NCBI GenBank assembly: GCA_016936255.1
Contig: JAFGYE010000095.1
Location: forward strand, 1-64,000
Reading direction: 5' to 3'
Length of the DNA stretch: 64,000 nucleotides
Source: Marinifilaceae bacterium
GTDB lineage: Bacteria > Bacteroidota > Bacteroidia > Bacteroidales > Marinifilaceae
Shown: positions 17,445 to 26,441 of the stretch, in pieces
Position numbering within the stretch: the stretch's first letter is position 1
Layout: each line of letters begins with the position of its first letter
Position numbers and translations under genes: made by a program
The notes under the pieces: generated by a model
The model's input: only the letters and a program-made list of their open reading frames with translations
Databases searched by the model: none
Told to the model about the DNA's origin: nothing

Positions 17445-19256
17445 CTATTTTATATTTTTCTCCAACTTGGTGATTGTATCCATGCTTGTCTGATATAACT
17501 CATCCATTTCCGAAGAACCGGCCGATGGAGAGTATCTGGCAAACTCGCAGGTGTCCAATATGCTTAGAAATTCATCCTTAAGTTCCGGTTCAACTCCTTT
17601 GCTAAGCAAAATCTCACTAATATTTTCTTTATTCAGATTCTCCAAAGGTAAATTCAACTTATCCGATGTATATCCCCAAATTGCTTTAAGAATCTCATCG
17701 TAAAACTGATCCTTCTGTTTTGCTTTTAGACTTGCCGAAGCCATTTTTAATCTTTTCATCGCAACGCGGTTGGCACGTTTGTTTTTTAATTTAGCGGTGT
17801 CGGCATTTTCTTTTATTCGTTTTCTGTTGAATACAAATGCTAAAACAAACAGGAAGAAGGGAATAATATACGCCAAATAGAAATTTGTGGTTCCAAAGAA
17901 CACCTCACCTTTTAATTGAGGGCTGAAATCGTTGGTTTTGATATAGCGGATATCTTTTCCTAGAAATTTCACCTTCTCTTTAGTAAAGGAGCTAATGATA
18001 GTTCCTGAATTATCTCCATCTCCCTTTGCTACTTTAACGGTAAATTTTTTGGTAGAACGTGTTCTGAATATTTTTGCTTTCGGATCGAAGAAAGAGAAAT
18101 CAACTGCCGGAATCTCATATTCACCGCCGTGTCGGGGAATAATCAGATATTCGAAAGTGGTTGAACCACTCATTCCTGCTTCTGAGCTTTTTAAATTCTG
18201 CGACGTTTTGGGGTCGTAAACTTCAAAATCGGCTGGGAAATTAAATTCCAAAGGTTTAATCAACTTCAAGTTTCCGTTACCTTCTACTTTTACGCGCATG
18301 GTAATCGCATCATTTGCTTTCACAGAATCTTTATCGATAGTTGTAGACAAAGTGAAATTTCCAACGGCACCGTCAAAACTTGCAGGTTTATTGGATGGAA
18401 AGTCTTTTACCTGAATTTTGATCGGCTTGCTTTTACGGGGCACTCTTATGTCTTGATAATTATCAAAGAAATCATCGAAGAAACCACTTCGTTTGTTTGC
18501 CTGACGCTGACGAATGATCACCTCTAATTCAAAAGGATCAATTGTAATTTCCCCTGTGTGTTGAGGAAAAAGAATTAATTTCCGAATGATTCCGGTATTG
18601 TAAATGGTTCCGTTTATATTTTCTCTTTCTAATGAAATTTGTCCTGGAGTTGGCACTTCCTGACTTAAAAAACCGTCAAACGAGGGGAACTTTGAATCGC
18701 CAAATCCAGCAATGGTAAGTCGTGTATATACTTTAATGGTTGCAACAACGTGCTCACCCATATAAACATTATTCCGATCTAATTTTACCTTAACAAATAA
18801 ATTGTCTTCCGTGATTTTTTGGCTTGATGCAGCGTTTTGTGATTGTTTCGAACCGCTATCCTGCTGGGTTTTATTCACCTTAACAACTTCAATCGTAAGC
18901 GAATTTGATGTTTTGGTTTCACCATCAACAGCAATTGTTGCAGGCTTGATGTCAAATTTTCCTTCTTCTTCGGCCAAAAGAACATAAGTGTACGAGTAGG
19001 ATGAGCTGGAAGTAACTTTTCCATTAATTATTTGTGTACTCATACTGCTTGATGTTGACGGTCCCATAAGAACTCTAAATCCATCAAGAGCTGGAATTTT
19101 AATATTTTTCCCTTTGCTGTTAAGGGAATAGGTTAAACGAAATTGTTCGCCAAGTTCCACAACATTTGGAGCCGAAGCAGTAAATTTAATTTCATCAGCA
19201 AATACTGATGTAGCAATTAAAATGACTGTTACTAATGAGAGAAGTATTTTCTTCAT
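17445..19256 (-). CDS. batD: BatD-family protein
   Basis: This roughly 603-residue BatD protein has a signal peptide (MKKILLSLVTVILIATSVFA) and a large periplasmic part built of beta-sandwich repeats. Examples are FTASAPNVVELGEQFRLTYS, VKLDRNNVYMGEHVVATIKV and TTIDKDSVKANDAITMRVKV, each starting a similar domain. One membrane helix near residue 465 (AYIIPFFLFVLAFVF) is followed by a cytoplasmic helical tail of about 130 residues. A Ser-rich loop (SSSMSTQ, SSSYSY) lies near residue 70. The ATG at 19256 is preferred to 19268 because of the signal peptide. It follows batC and precedes batE. Confidence 0.92.
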   Translation of the reverse strand: MKKILLSLVTVILIATSVFADEIKFTASAPNVVELGEQFRLTYSLNSKGKNIKIPALDGFRVLMGPSTSSSMSTQIINGKVTSSSSYSYTYVLLAEEEGKFDIKPATIAVDGETKTSNSLTIEVVKVNKTQQDSGSKQSQNAASSQKITEDNLFVKVKLDRNNVYMGEHVVATIKVYTRLTIAGFGDSKFPSFDGFLSQEVPTPGQISLERENINGTIYNTGIIRKLILFPQHTGEITIDPFELEVIIRQRQANKRSGFFDDFFDNYQDIRVPRKSKPIKIQVKDFPSNKPASFDGAVGNFTLSTTIDKDSVKANDAITMRVKVEGNGNLKLIKPLEFNFPADFEVYDPKTSQNLKSSEAGMSGSTTFEYLIIPRHGGEYEIPAVDFSFFDPKAKIFRTRSTKKFTVKVAKGDGDNSGTIISSFTKEKVKFLGKDIRYIKTNDFSPQLKGEVFFGTTNFYLAYIIPFFLFVLAFVFNRKRIKENADTAKLKNKRANRVAMKRLKMASASLKAKQKDQFYDEILKAIWGYTSDKLNLPLENLNKENISEILLSKGVEPELKDEFLSILDTCEFARYSPSAGSSEMDELYQTSMDTITKLEKNIK

Positions 19257-19350
19257 CTGTATATACATGTGTTTCAGATGTTATAAATGCAATTAATTTG
19301 TCCGGTAATTCTTTCGCAAATTTACTGATTAATCAATTAGAAAAGATCAA

Positions 19351-20118
19351 TTACCAATCCTTTTTGATTTTGGTTCTTTTTGCTTTTTGAGCAACAGCTT
19401 TGGCTTTTTGCACCTTTTCCTGAACCTTTTTTTCATCATTTTCAAGAGCTTCCAACAAGCGCTTGGCATCCTGTTCGGATATTTTATTTTGCTGTTCTTC
19501 AGGATCACCTTTCTTTTTATCCTGATCTTCAGGTTTATTTTTCTGATTTTTCTGATCTTTCTGATCTTTCTGATCTTTTTTGTCCTGGTCTTTTTTATCC
19601 TGATCTTTTTTATCCTGATCTTTCTTGTCCTGGTTTTTCTTGTCCTGATCCTTGTTTTGATCCTGTTTCTTTTTCTCCTCTTCCTCTTTTTGTTTCATTT
19701 TTCGGGCATATTCCAAATTGTATTTGGTTTCTTTTGAATTTGGGAAGTTACGAAGGGATTCTTTGTATGCCTCAATACTTTCATCAATTTTCCGGTTCAT
19801 TAGAAGAGTGTTTCCAATGTTGTGGTAAATTTCCCCGAGTTTTTTAGGATCCTGTTCAGCCACTGTTAAAGTCTGGAATTGTTTCAAGGCTTCATCGTAT
19901 TTCTTTTGTTTGTACAAGGCATCTCCCAAATTAAAACCAGCTTCATACGAATTGATTTTTTTATCGAGAGCCTTTCGGTATTCAACTTCAGAGTTTTCAT
20001 ATTCATTTCCTTCAAACAGGCCATTTCCCTTACGGATAAATTTTCTTTCCTTTTGTGCTAATGCATCCAAACTAAAGAGGCAAAGCAAGCCGATGAATAA
20101 TGCTATATATTTGTTCAT
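19351..20118 (-). CDS. batC: BatC: TPR protein with Lys/Asp/Gln-rich tail
   Basis: This 255-residue exported TPR protein (signal peptide MNKYIALFIGLLCLFSLDALA) has TPR repeats at FEGNEYENSEVEYRKAL, GDALYKQKKYDEALKQF, GEIYHNIGNTLLMNRKIDESI and SKETKYNLEYAR. From about residue 145 it turns into a long, highly charged tail built of DKKDQ units, followed by EEQQNKISEQDAKRLLEALENDEK, a helix common in BatC. The low-complexity tail is encoded by tandem DNA repeats and is probably variable in length. It lies between batB and batD. Confidence 0.92.
   Translation of the reverse strand: MNKYIALFIGLLCLFSLDALAQKERKFIRKGNGLFEGNEYENSEVEYRKALDKKINSYEAGFNLGDALYKQKKYDEALKQFQTLTVAEQDPKKLGEIYHNIGNTLLMNRKIDESIEAYKESLRNFPNSKETKYNLEYARKMKQKEEEEKKKQDQNKDQDKKNQDKKDQDKKDQDKKDQDKKDQKDQKDQKNQKNKPEDQDKKKGDPEEQQNKISEQDAKRLLEALENDEKKVQEKVQKAKAVAQKAKRTKIKKDW
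19541..19665 (-). repeat. tandem repeat encoding the DKKDQ tail of BatC
   Basis: Imperfect units of TCTTTTTTATCCTGA type (about 9-18 bp) are repeated on the plus strand and encode the Lys/Asp/Gln tail on the minus strand. Such in-frame repeats can expand or contract without disrupting the gene. Confidence 0.7.
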
Positions 20119-20136
20119 AATAATCAGAATTGAGTT

Positions 20137-21174
20137 CTATTTCGATGGTTTAAACAAATTGATATCCTTCAAATAGCGATTTTTACGTTCCAGAACTAAG
20201 AATTCAAGAAAGAGCAGCAGCAATCCGATGGCAATAAACAATTGGAATTTTTCGTCGTAGGCAGCATATACTCTCTGCTCTAATTCCGTTTTGTTCATTT
20301 TATTAATTTCATTAAAAAGTGCATTTAATCCAGTTGTTGTATTGTTGGCTATCACTGGTTTTCCTCCTCCGGCTGTAGCAATCTGCTCAACCATTTGCTG
20401 ATCTAATTTTGAAATTACAATGTTCCCTTTTTCATCCCGTCTGAAATCCCGGGAACCACTGCTTACAGGTATTGGAGCACCTTCGGGCAATCCCATGGCA
20501 ATGGTGTGTACTATAATTCCTTGATCGAATGCTGCCTTTGCGGCAGAAATTGCGTCATCCTCATGATTTTCACCATCAGTAATTACAATTATTGCTTTGC
20601 TGGCCTCACTATCAGGAGTAAAACTTTTTGTCGCCAAGTTTATTGCAGCTCCAATTGCAGTTCCTTGTATGGGAACAATATCAGTACTGATTGAGGACAA
20701 GAACAATTTTGCAGATGCATAATCTGTTGTAATCGGCAATTGAGTATATGCCTCGCCGGCAAAAACCACCAAACCGATTTTATCATTATTCAATTTGTCA
20801 ACCATTTTGGAAACTGCTCGTTTTGCCCGTTCCAATCTATTGGGTTGAATGTCTTGTGCCATCATCGAATTGGATACATCCAGCGCAATGATAATTTCTA
20901 CTCCTTTTCTTTTTATGGTTTGGAGTTTTGAACCGAATTGAGGTCCTGCAAGACCAAAAATGATAAAACTTAAAGCCAGTAAAAGAATTCCAAACTTATA
21001 AAACGGTCGGGTAAATGAAGCGTAAGGCATAAGTTGGGAGATAATATTCATCTCACCAAATTCAGCAAGAGCCTTCTTTTTTCTTGAATAACTAATCCAA
21101 TATAAAATTCCAAGAATTGGAAGAATTAGAAATAAATATAGAAGATCGGGATGATCAAGACGAAATTGATTCAT
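20137..21174 (-). CDS. batB: BatB: membrane-anchored von Willebrand factor A protein
   Basis: This 345-residue VWA protein has two N-terminal membrane helices (residues about 10-28 and 55-75) and one at the C-terminus (LFIAIGLLLLFLEFLVL). The VWA domain between them has a complete MIDAS site: DVSNSMMAQD near residue 95, T in the QLPITTDYASA segment, and DGENHEDD near 200. It is paired with batA, which has the same architecture. The two presumably form the metal-dependent adhesion core of the Bat complex in the periplasm. Confidence 0.94.
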   Translation of the reverse strand: MNQFRLDHPDLLYLFLILPILGILYWISYSRKKKALAEFGEMNIISQLMPYASFTRPFYKFGILLLALSFIIFGLAGPQFGSKLQTIKRKGVEIIIALDVSNSMMAQDIQPNRLERAKRAVSKMVDKLNNDKIGLVVFAGEAYTQLPITTDYASAKLFLSSISTDIVPIQGTAIGAAINLATKSFTPDSEASKAIIVITDGENHEDDAISAAKAAFDQGIIVHTIAMGLPEGAPIPVSSGSRDFRRDEKGNIVISKLDQQMVEQIATAGGGKPVIANNTTTGLNALFNEINKMNKTELEQRVYAAYDEKFQLFIAIGLLLLFLEFLVLERKNRYLKDINLFKPSK

Positions 21175-21208
21175 TGTTCAATGATTTTCTGTGTTCAATT
21201 AATAACAA

Positions 21209-22201
21209 TTACGGAATATTCCGCAATATTGAATTACGCAAAGCAATTTCAAGCAGTAAAAATAAAGTAGCCAACAACGCAAAAATTAAGTATTCCTCGC
21301 TTTTTGTAATGTATTCTTTCACCTCAATTTTACTTTTCTCCAACTTGTCAATTTGTTCGTAAATTGCTTTTAGTTTATTGTTGTCGGTTGCCCTGAAGTA
21401 TTGACCGCCAGTCATTTCTGCAATTTGCTGCAATACTTCTTCGTCAATTTTTACCGGCATGTTTCTCATGCTGATACCAAAAGCAGTTTGAATAGGATAG
21501 GGAGCCATTCCCATGGTTCCGATACCAATTGTGTAAACTCTTATGCCAAAAGTTTTTGCTAATTCGGCAGCCGTGATAGGAGCAATTTCTCCTTGATTAT
21601 TTACACCATCGGTTAAGAGAATAACTACTTTCGATTTCGATTTACTTTCCTTTAAACGATTAACGGCATTGGCTAATCCAAGTCCGATTGCAGTACCATC
21701 TTCAATCATTCCACTTTGGATGTCGTTGAAAAGGTTGATTAAAACAGCATGATCGGTTGTTAAAGGACATTGAGTGAAACTCTCGCCGCTAAAAATTACC
21801 AATCCAATTTTATCATCTTCGCGGCCAGTAATAAAGCTCACAGCAACATCTTTTGCCGCTTCCAGTCTGTCTGGTTCAAAATCACGGGCAAGCATACTGC
21901 TCGAAATATCAAGCGACATAACGATGTCAATTCCTTCTGTGGTTACATCTCTTCGGCTATTACTTGATTGTGGTCGGGCAATAGCAAGTACTAAAAATAC
22001 AATTGCTAAAACACGAAATACAAATAAAGCATGCCGCAAGTAGTATTTGTAGGTTTTGGTGCTTGAATGAAAGCCTTTTAATGTTGACACCTGAATACTT
22101 GCATGCGCATTCTTGTCCTTTAAGATGTACCATGCTATTAATGGTATCAAAAGGATCAGCAAGTAAAAATATTCAGGATTTGCAAATTGTATAGAACTCA
22201 T
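21209..22201 (-). CDS. batA: BatA: membrane-anchored von Willebrand factor A protein
   Basis: This VWA protein of about 330 residues has the same layout as BatB: two N-terminal helices (FYLLILLIPLIAWYIL and FVFRVLAIVFLVLAIARP), a VWA domain, and a C-terminal helix (YLIFALLATLFLLLEIAL). MIDAS residues are in DISSSMLARD, QCPLTTDHAVL and DGVNNQGEI. I choose the ATG at 22201 (MSSIQFANPEYFYLL); the ATG at 22216 would add five residues and nearly touch the upstream gene. Confidence 0.94.
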   Translation of the reverse strand: MSSIQFANPEYFYLLILLIPLIAWYILKDKNAHASIQVSTLKGFHSSTKTYKYYLRHALFVFRVLAIVFLVLAIARPQSSNSRRDVTTEGIDIVMSLDISSSMLARDFEPDRLEAAKDVAVSFITGREDDKIGLVIFSGESFTQCPLTTDHAVLINLFNDIQSGMIEDGTAIGLGLANAVNRLKESKSKSKVVILLTDGVNNQGEIAPITAAELAKTFGIRVYTIGIGTMGMAPYPIQTAFGISMRNMPVKIDEEVLQQIAEMTGGQYFRATDNNKLKAIYEQIDKLEKSKIEVKEYITKSEEYLIFALLATLFLLLEIALRNSILRNIP

Positions 22202-22219
22202 ACTTTGTATTTTCAAAGT

Positions 22220-23251
22220 TTACTTATCTTCCTTTTTTGTTTCTTCCAGTGCAATAGATTCTTTTTCCTCTTTAGCAGGAGCCTCTTCTACAATGGTGGT
22301 CTCAATAATTTTGTAAGCATATTTTAAGCTTAGTTCATTTTCATCCTGAAGAGGAGTGAATTTAGCGAATTTGGCTAAATCCGCGCGTTCAAGAACTTCC
22401 TTTAGTTTGGCATGCCAGTCTGAATTTACCTCCACAGTATTAACTGCTTTCAATATCTCATCGGTGGTTGATTCCAAAGTTGATAGTTGGAAACGTTCAT
22501 CCAAATAATACCGGATTGTATCCGTAAGGTCAGAATGAAACTGTTTCACCTTTCCGGTTTCCCAAAGCTTTTGTTTTTTGATTTCATCCAACTTGCGTAA
22601 GGCAATAACATGAGCCGGTTCGGCTGGTTTTACTTTTACGAATAAAGGCTGGTTTTTCTTTCGCTTGCGCAGGTATAAAATCAATAAAACAATTAATGCT
22701 GCAAGCAGCAGTCCGCCAAAAGCCCAGGGAGCAATTTCCGCAAAAGCAATTGGAGTATGTATTGGCATTACAATGTCGAAATTGGCTTTGCTCGTATCAA
22801 TTTCGAAAGTTTTTACACCCAAAAGCATTGTGTCGGTTCTAATGATATTCATCAGATTTTCGTCATGAATTTTGAATTCAAAAGGATTCATTTTGTGAAC
22901 ACCATCATCAAAAGAGGTAATCAAAAAGTTTTTATTCACTTTAATATTTCCATTCTCTAATGAGATAGTATCCTGAGGAGATTGTTTGACAATCTCTACT
23001 CCCGAACTAATGCTGTCCGTAAATACAGGAAACTCTACCCGAAGACCTTTTGGCTGTTCGATGGAAAGCAAAAGGTTTATTTGATCACCAATAACAATAA
23101 GATTGGTGTCGAGTTGAGCACTGTAGTTAAGGCCTTTGTCTTCCTCTTGAGCATATGACGAGAAGGAGGAAAAAGTAGCTCCCAATACAATTACAAATGC
23201 GAATATTGCTTTTGCGAATGGTTTACTTGGGATGATAATTCTATTTGTCAT
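22220..23251 (-). CDS. bat-operon membrane protein of unknown function
   Basis: This 343-residue protein sits between the DUF58 gene and batA. It has a signal peptide or N-terminal anchor (AKAIFAFVIVLGATFSSFSSYA), a periplasmic beta-rich domain, one helix near residue 175 (APWAFGGLLLAALIVLLILYL), a basic stop-transfer KRKK, and a cytoplasmic helical part with a Glu/Lys-rich end. The topology resembles a short BatD, and the fragment RYYLDERFQLSTLESTTDEIL recalls the BatD cytoplasmic tail. Proteins in this position in other bat operons are usually uncharacterised. It is clearly part of the operon (20-bp and very short gaps). Confidence 0.8.
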   Translation of the reverse strand: MTNRIIIPSKPFAKAIFAFVIVLGATFSSFSSYAQEEDKGLNYSAQLDTNLIVIGDQINLLLSIEQPKGLRVEFPVFTDSISSGVEIVKQSPQDTISLENGNIKVNKNFLITSFDDGVHKMNPFEFKIHDENLMNIIRTDTMLLGVKTFEIDTSKANFDIVMPIHTPIAFAEIAPWAFGGLLLAALIVLLILYLRKRKKNQPLFVKVKPAEPAHVIALRKLDEIKKQKLWETGKVKQFHSDLTDTIRYYLDERFQLSTLESTTDEILKAVNTVEVNSDWHAKLKEVLERADLAKFAKFTPLQDENELSLKYAYKIIETTIVEEAPAKEEKESIALEETKKEDK

Positions 23252-23270
23252 AGTCGTCTGCTTCTAAAAA

Positions 23271-24140
23271 TTAGTGTCCTCTTCGTTTAAATAAGGCAAT
23301 TAAGGATCTCACGTAATCCTGATCGGTTCGAATATTCGCCACATCTACCCCCGATTTTTTAAATGTTTCGGCAAGTAAATTGTCTTTATCACTCCACCAT
23401 TTGGCGTAGTTTTCCCGTACCTTTTTATTCGAAGTATCTATCCAGCTGTATTCGCCTGTTTCCGCATCCTTAATTTTAATCAAGCCAATTGAAGGGATTT
23501 CCTGTTCGCGTTTATCGTATATGTTAAGGGCTACAAGATCATGCTTTTTGTTGGCAATCGTCAATGCATTTTCAAAATCATCATCAATAAAATCTGATAT
23601 CACGAAAGTGGTGCAGCGTTTTTTAATAACCTGTGTAAGGTATCGTAAAGCATTGCCGATATCAGTATTCCGATGTTCGGGTTTAAAATCGATCAATTCA
23701 CGAATAATTCTCAGAATATGAGATTTTCCCTTTTTGGGAGGAATAAACTTTTCAATTTTATCCGAAAAGAAGATCACCCCAATTTTATCGTTGTTTTGAA
23801 TGGCCGAAAAGGCCAGTACGGCAGCAATCTCCGTAATCTGATTTTTCTTTAGTTTGGAGATGGTTCCAAATTCACGGGAACCACTCACATCAATCATCAG
23901 CATTACGGTCAGTTCACGCTCTTCTTCGAAAAGTTTTACGTAAGGTTGATTGTAGCGGGCGGTTACATTCCAGTCAATATTTCTGATGTCATCACCATAT
24001 TGGTATTCCCGAACTTCGCTGAAGGTCATACCGCGTCCTTTGAACGCAGAATGATACTCGCCGGCAAAAATATTTCGGGAAAGACCTCTGGTTTTGATCT
24101 CTATTTGCCTAACGCGTTTTAATAATTCACTAGTTTCCAT
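23271..24140 (-). CDS. DUF58 domain protein of the bat operon
   Basis: This 289-residue DUF58 protein has the family signature GMTFSEVREYQYGDDIRNIDWNVTA (about residues 37-61) and then a cytoplasmic VWA-like domain with DVSGSREFG and DFIDDDFENAL. DUF58 proteins are regularly encoded directly after a MoxR ATPase and act with it on VWA protein complexes. It lacks membrane segments, unlike BatA and BatB. It is separated from moxR by 45 bp of AT-rich, weakly repetitive DNA. Confidence 0.93.
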   Translation of the reverse strand: METSELLKRVRQIEIKTRGLSRNIFAGEYHSAFKGRGMTFSEVREYQYGDDIRNIDWNVTARYNQPYVKLFEEERELTVMLMIDVSGSREFGTISKLKKNQITEIAAVLAFSAIQNNDKIGVIFFSDKIEKFIPPKKGKSHILRIIRELIDFKPEHRNTDIGNALRYLTQVIKKRCTTFVISDFIDDDFENALTIANKKHDLVALNIYDKREQEIPSIGLIKIKDAETGEYSWIDTSNKKVRENYAKWWSDKDNLLAETFKKSGVDVANIRTDQDYVRSLIALFKRRGH

Positions 24141-24185
24141 AGTTTAATTATGAATGAATAATTATTAATTAACAATTACTAATTA

Positions 24186-25181
24186 CTATGGCACTTCAAC
24201 GGTATTCAGTATTTCACTAATAATGTTCTCACTAGTAATATTGTTTGCCTCAGCTTCGTAAGTCAATCCAATTCTGTGACGCAGTACATCATGACAAACT
24301 GCACGGATATCTTCAGGAATTACGTAACCTCTTCGTTTAATAAAAGCATAAGCTTTAGCCGCTGAAGCCAAACTGATACTGGCACGTGGCGATCCGCCAA
24401 ATGCGATCATATCCTTAAATTGTTCCAATCCGTAATCGGCAGGGAAACGGGTTGCAAAAATGATGTCAACAATGTATTTTTCAATCTTTTCATCCATATA
24501 AACATCTTTCACTACGTCACGCGCCTTGTTGATGTCTTCCGGTTTTAAGATTTGAGCTGCTTTTGGAAATACCTTCAAAAGATTTTGACGCATAATAAGT
24601 TGCTCTTCATCTTTTTTAGGGTAATTGATCACCACTTTCAGCATAAAACGGTCAACTTGTGCTTCCGGCAGAGGATAAGTTCCTTCCTGCTCAATCGGAT
24701 TTTGAGTGGCCATAACCAAAAACGGTTCTTTTAATTTATAGGTGGTGTCACCAATGGTGATTTGCCGTTCCTGCATGGCTTCCAATAAAGCAGCCTGTAC
24801 TTTTGCCGGAGCACGGTTGATCTCATCAGCAAGAATAAAGTTGGCGAAAAGAGGCCCTTTTTTCACTACAAATTCTTCTTTTTTCTGACTGTAAATCATG
24901 GTACCCAACAAATCGGCAGGTAACAGGTCAGGAGTAAACTGAATACGGCTAAATTCAGCTTCTATGGTAGTTGCAAGTGTGCTGATTGCAAGTGTTTTTG
25001 CCAGTCCGGGAACCCCTTCCAGTAATATATGACCATTCGAAAGTAATCCTATCAATAAGCTTTCAACAAGGTGCTTTTGACCAACAATAACTTTGTTCAT
25101 TTCCATAGAAATCATATCCACAAAGGAACTTTCTCTTTGGATACGTTCATTTAGTTCTTTGATATCAACTGTTTGGATCAT
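24186..25181 (-). CDS. MoxR-family AAA+ ATPase, first gene of the bat operon
   Basis: This 331-residue MoxR ATPase has Walker A GVPGLAKT near residue 57, Walker B FILADEIN near 120, NRAPAKVQAALLEAMQE, sensor 1 ATQNPIEQEGTYPLPEAQVDRF, and a C-terminal lid with GGSPRAS. MoxR proteins are chaperone-like ATPases that insert metals or remodel VWA partners. It heads the eight-gene operon and has a recognisable promoter upstream. Confidence 0.95.
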   Translation of the reverse strand: MIQTVDIKELNERIQRESSFVDMISMEMNKVIVGQKHLVESLLIGLLSNGHILLEGVPGLAKTLAISTLATTIEAEFSRIQFTPDLLPADLLGTMIYSQKKEEFVVKKGPLFANFILADEINRAPAKVQAALLEAMQERQITIGDTTYKLKEPFLVMATQNPIEQEGTYPLPEAQVDRFMLKVVINYPKKDEEQLIMRQNLLKVFPKAAQILKPEDINKARDVVKDVYMDEKIEKYIVDIIFATRFPADYGLEQFKDMIAFGGSPRASISLASAAKAYAFIKRRGYVIPEDIRAVCHDVLRHRIGLTYEAEANNITSENIISEILNTVEVP

Positions 25182-25246
25182 TAGAAATATATTTAATTAC
25201 TTGAAAAATTTACATAAAAAGAATCTGATTTTTCAGAAAACCTTTA

Positions 25247-25276
25247 CAAAGATAAACCTTTGAGCGTTTTATGAAA
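25247..25276 (-). promoter_or_regulatory. promoter of the bat operon
   Basis: On the minus strand, TATCTTTG (25254-25247) is a perfect -7 box, with TTTC 18 nt upstream as a near-match -33 box. It lies about 65 bp before the moxR start. Confidence 0.6.
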
Positions 25277-25304
25277 ATGCATGCCCGTTAAAAATTGTTA
25301 ATGG

Positions 25305-25580
25305 TTTTAGCAAGGAACAAGTGACAAGCTCCAAGGAACAAGTTTCAAGGAACAAGTATCAAGTGACAAGTATCAAGTAACAAATTTCATGGAGTTGGTT
25401 TGTACTCCGTCGTATCCTGACTATAAGCAAGCTGTAAATGTCAGGTTACGACTAAAAACAATATAACAAATACACAAAAATGGAGACACTACTGTGGATC
25501 AAGTAACAAGTAACAAGTAACAAGTATCAAGTATCAAGTATCAAGTAGCAAGTAACAAGGAACAAGCTCCAAGGGACAAG
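25305..25580. repeat. degenerate 7-mer array with embedded palindromes
   Basis: Two arms of degenerate CAAGTAA/CAAGTAT heptamers (25305-25385 and 25498-25580) flank a non-repetitive core. In the core, GTCGTATCCTGAC (25409-25421) can pair with GTCAGGTTACGAC (25440-25452) with one mismatch, and GGAGT/ACTCC (25391-25408) forms a second small stem. No open frame is present. The array fills the spacer between the bat operon and truA. Confidence 0.8.
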
Positions 25581-25642
25581 GAATCCAATTGTTCATTATT
25601 CTGTCCCTTTGTTCTTTCATTTTCGGACTTGCTAAAAATGCT

Positions 25643-25650
25643 TACTTTTG
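25643..25650 (+). promoter_or_regulatory. -7 box of the truA promoter
   Basis: TACTTTTG matches TAnnTTTG; the -33 element (TTTC about 18 nt upstream) is weak. Its position overlaps the first in-frame ATG and argues for a later truA start. Confidence 0.45.
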
Positions 25651-25676
25651 GGGAGAATCAGAAAATACTATTTAAA

Positions 25677-26441
25677 TTGAAGAAACGATATTTTATTCGC
25701 CTAAGTTATAAAGGAACAAACTATCATGGTTGGCAGATTCAGCCGAATGCAAGTTCTGTTCAGGAGGAGTTAAATAAGGCCTTGTCTACTATTTTAAATC
25801 AGCCAATAAATGTGGTTGGTTGCGGAAGAACGGATACAGGTGTGCATGCCAGCGATTTTATGGCTCATTTCGAGGTGGATGAAAACTGTCGGTTCGATTG
25901 CGAAAAATTGGTTTTTAGGCTGAATCGCTTTTTGCCTCATGATATTGCCATTCGCGAAGTGTTTCGGGTGAAAGCTGATGCACATACCCGTTTCGATGCC
26001 GTTTCCAGAACTTATCATTATAAAATTACCAAGCATAAAAATCCGTTTCGAATGGAGTCGCATTGGAAAAATCAGCATGAACTGAATGTTTCGAAAATGA
26101 ACGAGGCGGCAAAAATTCTGTTCGAATACATCGATTTTACAAGCTTTAGTAAATTGCATACCGATGTAAAAACAAACAACTGCAGGATATCGATAGCTGA
26201 ATGGACTGAAACTGATGATGAATTGGTATTCACGATTAAGGCCGACCGCTTTCTTCGTAATATGGTTCGTGCCATTGTTGGGACTTTGATTGAAGTTGGA
26301 CGGGGAAAAATGGATTTGGCTGGTTTTCGTGAGGTGATTGAAAGCAAGAACCGATCGAATGCAGGTTCTTCGGTGCCTGGTCATGGCTTGTTTCTCGCTA
26401 AAATTGAGTATCCGGATGGTTTAAGAATAGAAGATGAGTAA
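25677..26441 (+). CDS. truA: tRNA pseudouridine(38-40) synthase
   Basis: TruA isomerises uridines 38-40 of tRNA anticodon arms. YKGTNYHGWQIQPN is at the N-terminus. The catalytic aspartate is in VVGCGRTDTGVHA, followed by RFDAVSRTYHY, and FLRNMVRAIVGTLIEVGRGK lies near the end. I choose the TTG at 25677, which gives MKKRYFIRLSYKG, the usual N-terminus. The frame is open further upstream (TTG 25629, ATG 25638), but those codons lie at or before the probable -7 box. The stop overlaps the next gene by 8 bp. Confidence 0.92.
   Translation: MKKRYFIRLSYKGTNYHGWQIQPNASSVQEELNKALSTILNQPINVVGCGRTDTGVHASDFMAHFEVDENCRFDCEKLVFRLNRFLPHDIAIREVFRVKADAHTRFDAVSRTYHYKITKHKNPFRMESHWKNQHELNVSKMNEAAKILFEYIDFTSFSKLHTDVKTNNCRISIAEWTETDDELVFTIKADRFLRNMVRAIVGTLIEVGRGKMDLAGFREVIESKNRSNAGSSVPGHGLFLAKIEYPDGLRIEDE

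Noticed and set aside
19380-19847. Long plus-strand frames opposite batC
   Set aside because: They are the antisense of the Lys/Asp/Gln repeat tail of BatC and carry only Phe/Leu/Asp runs.
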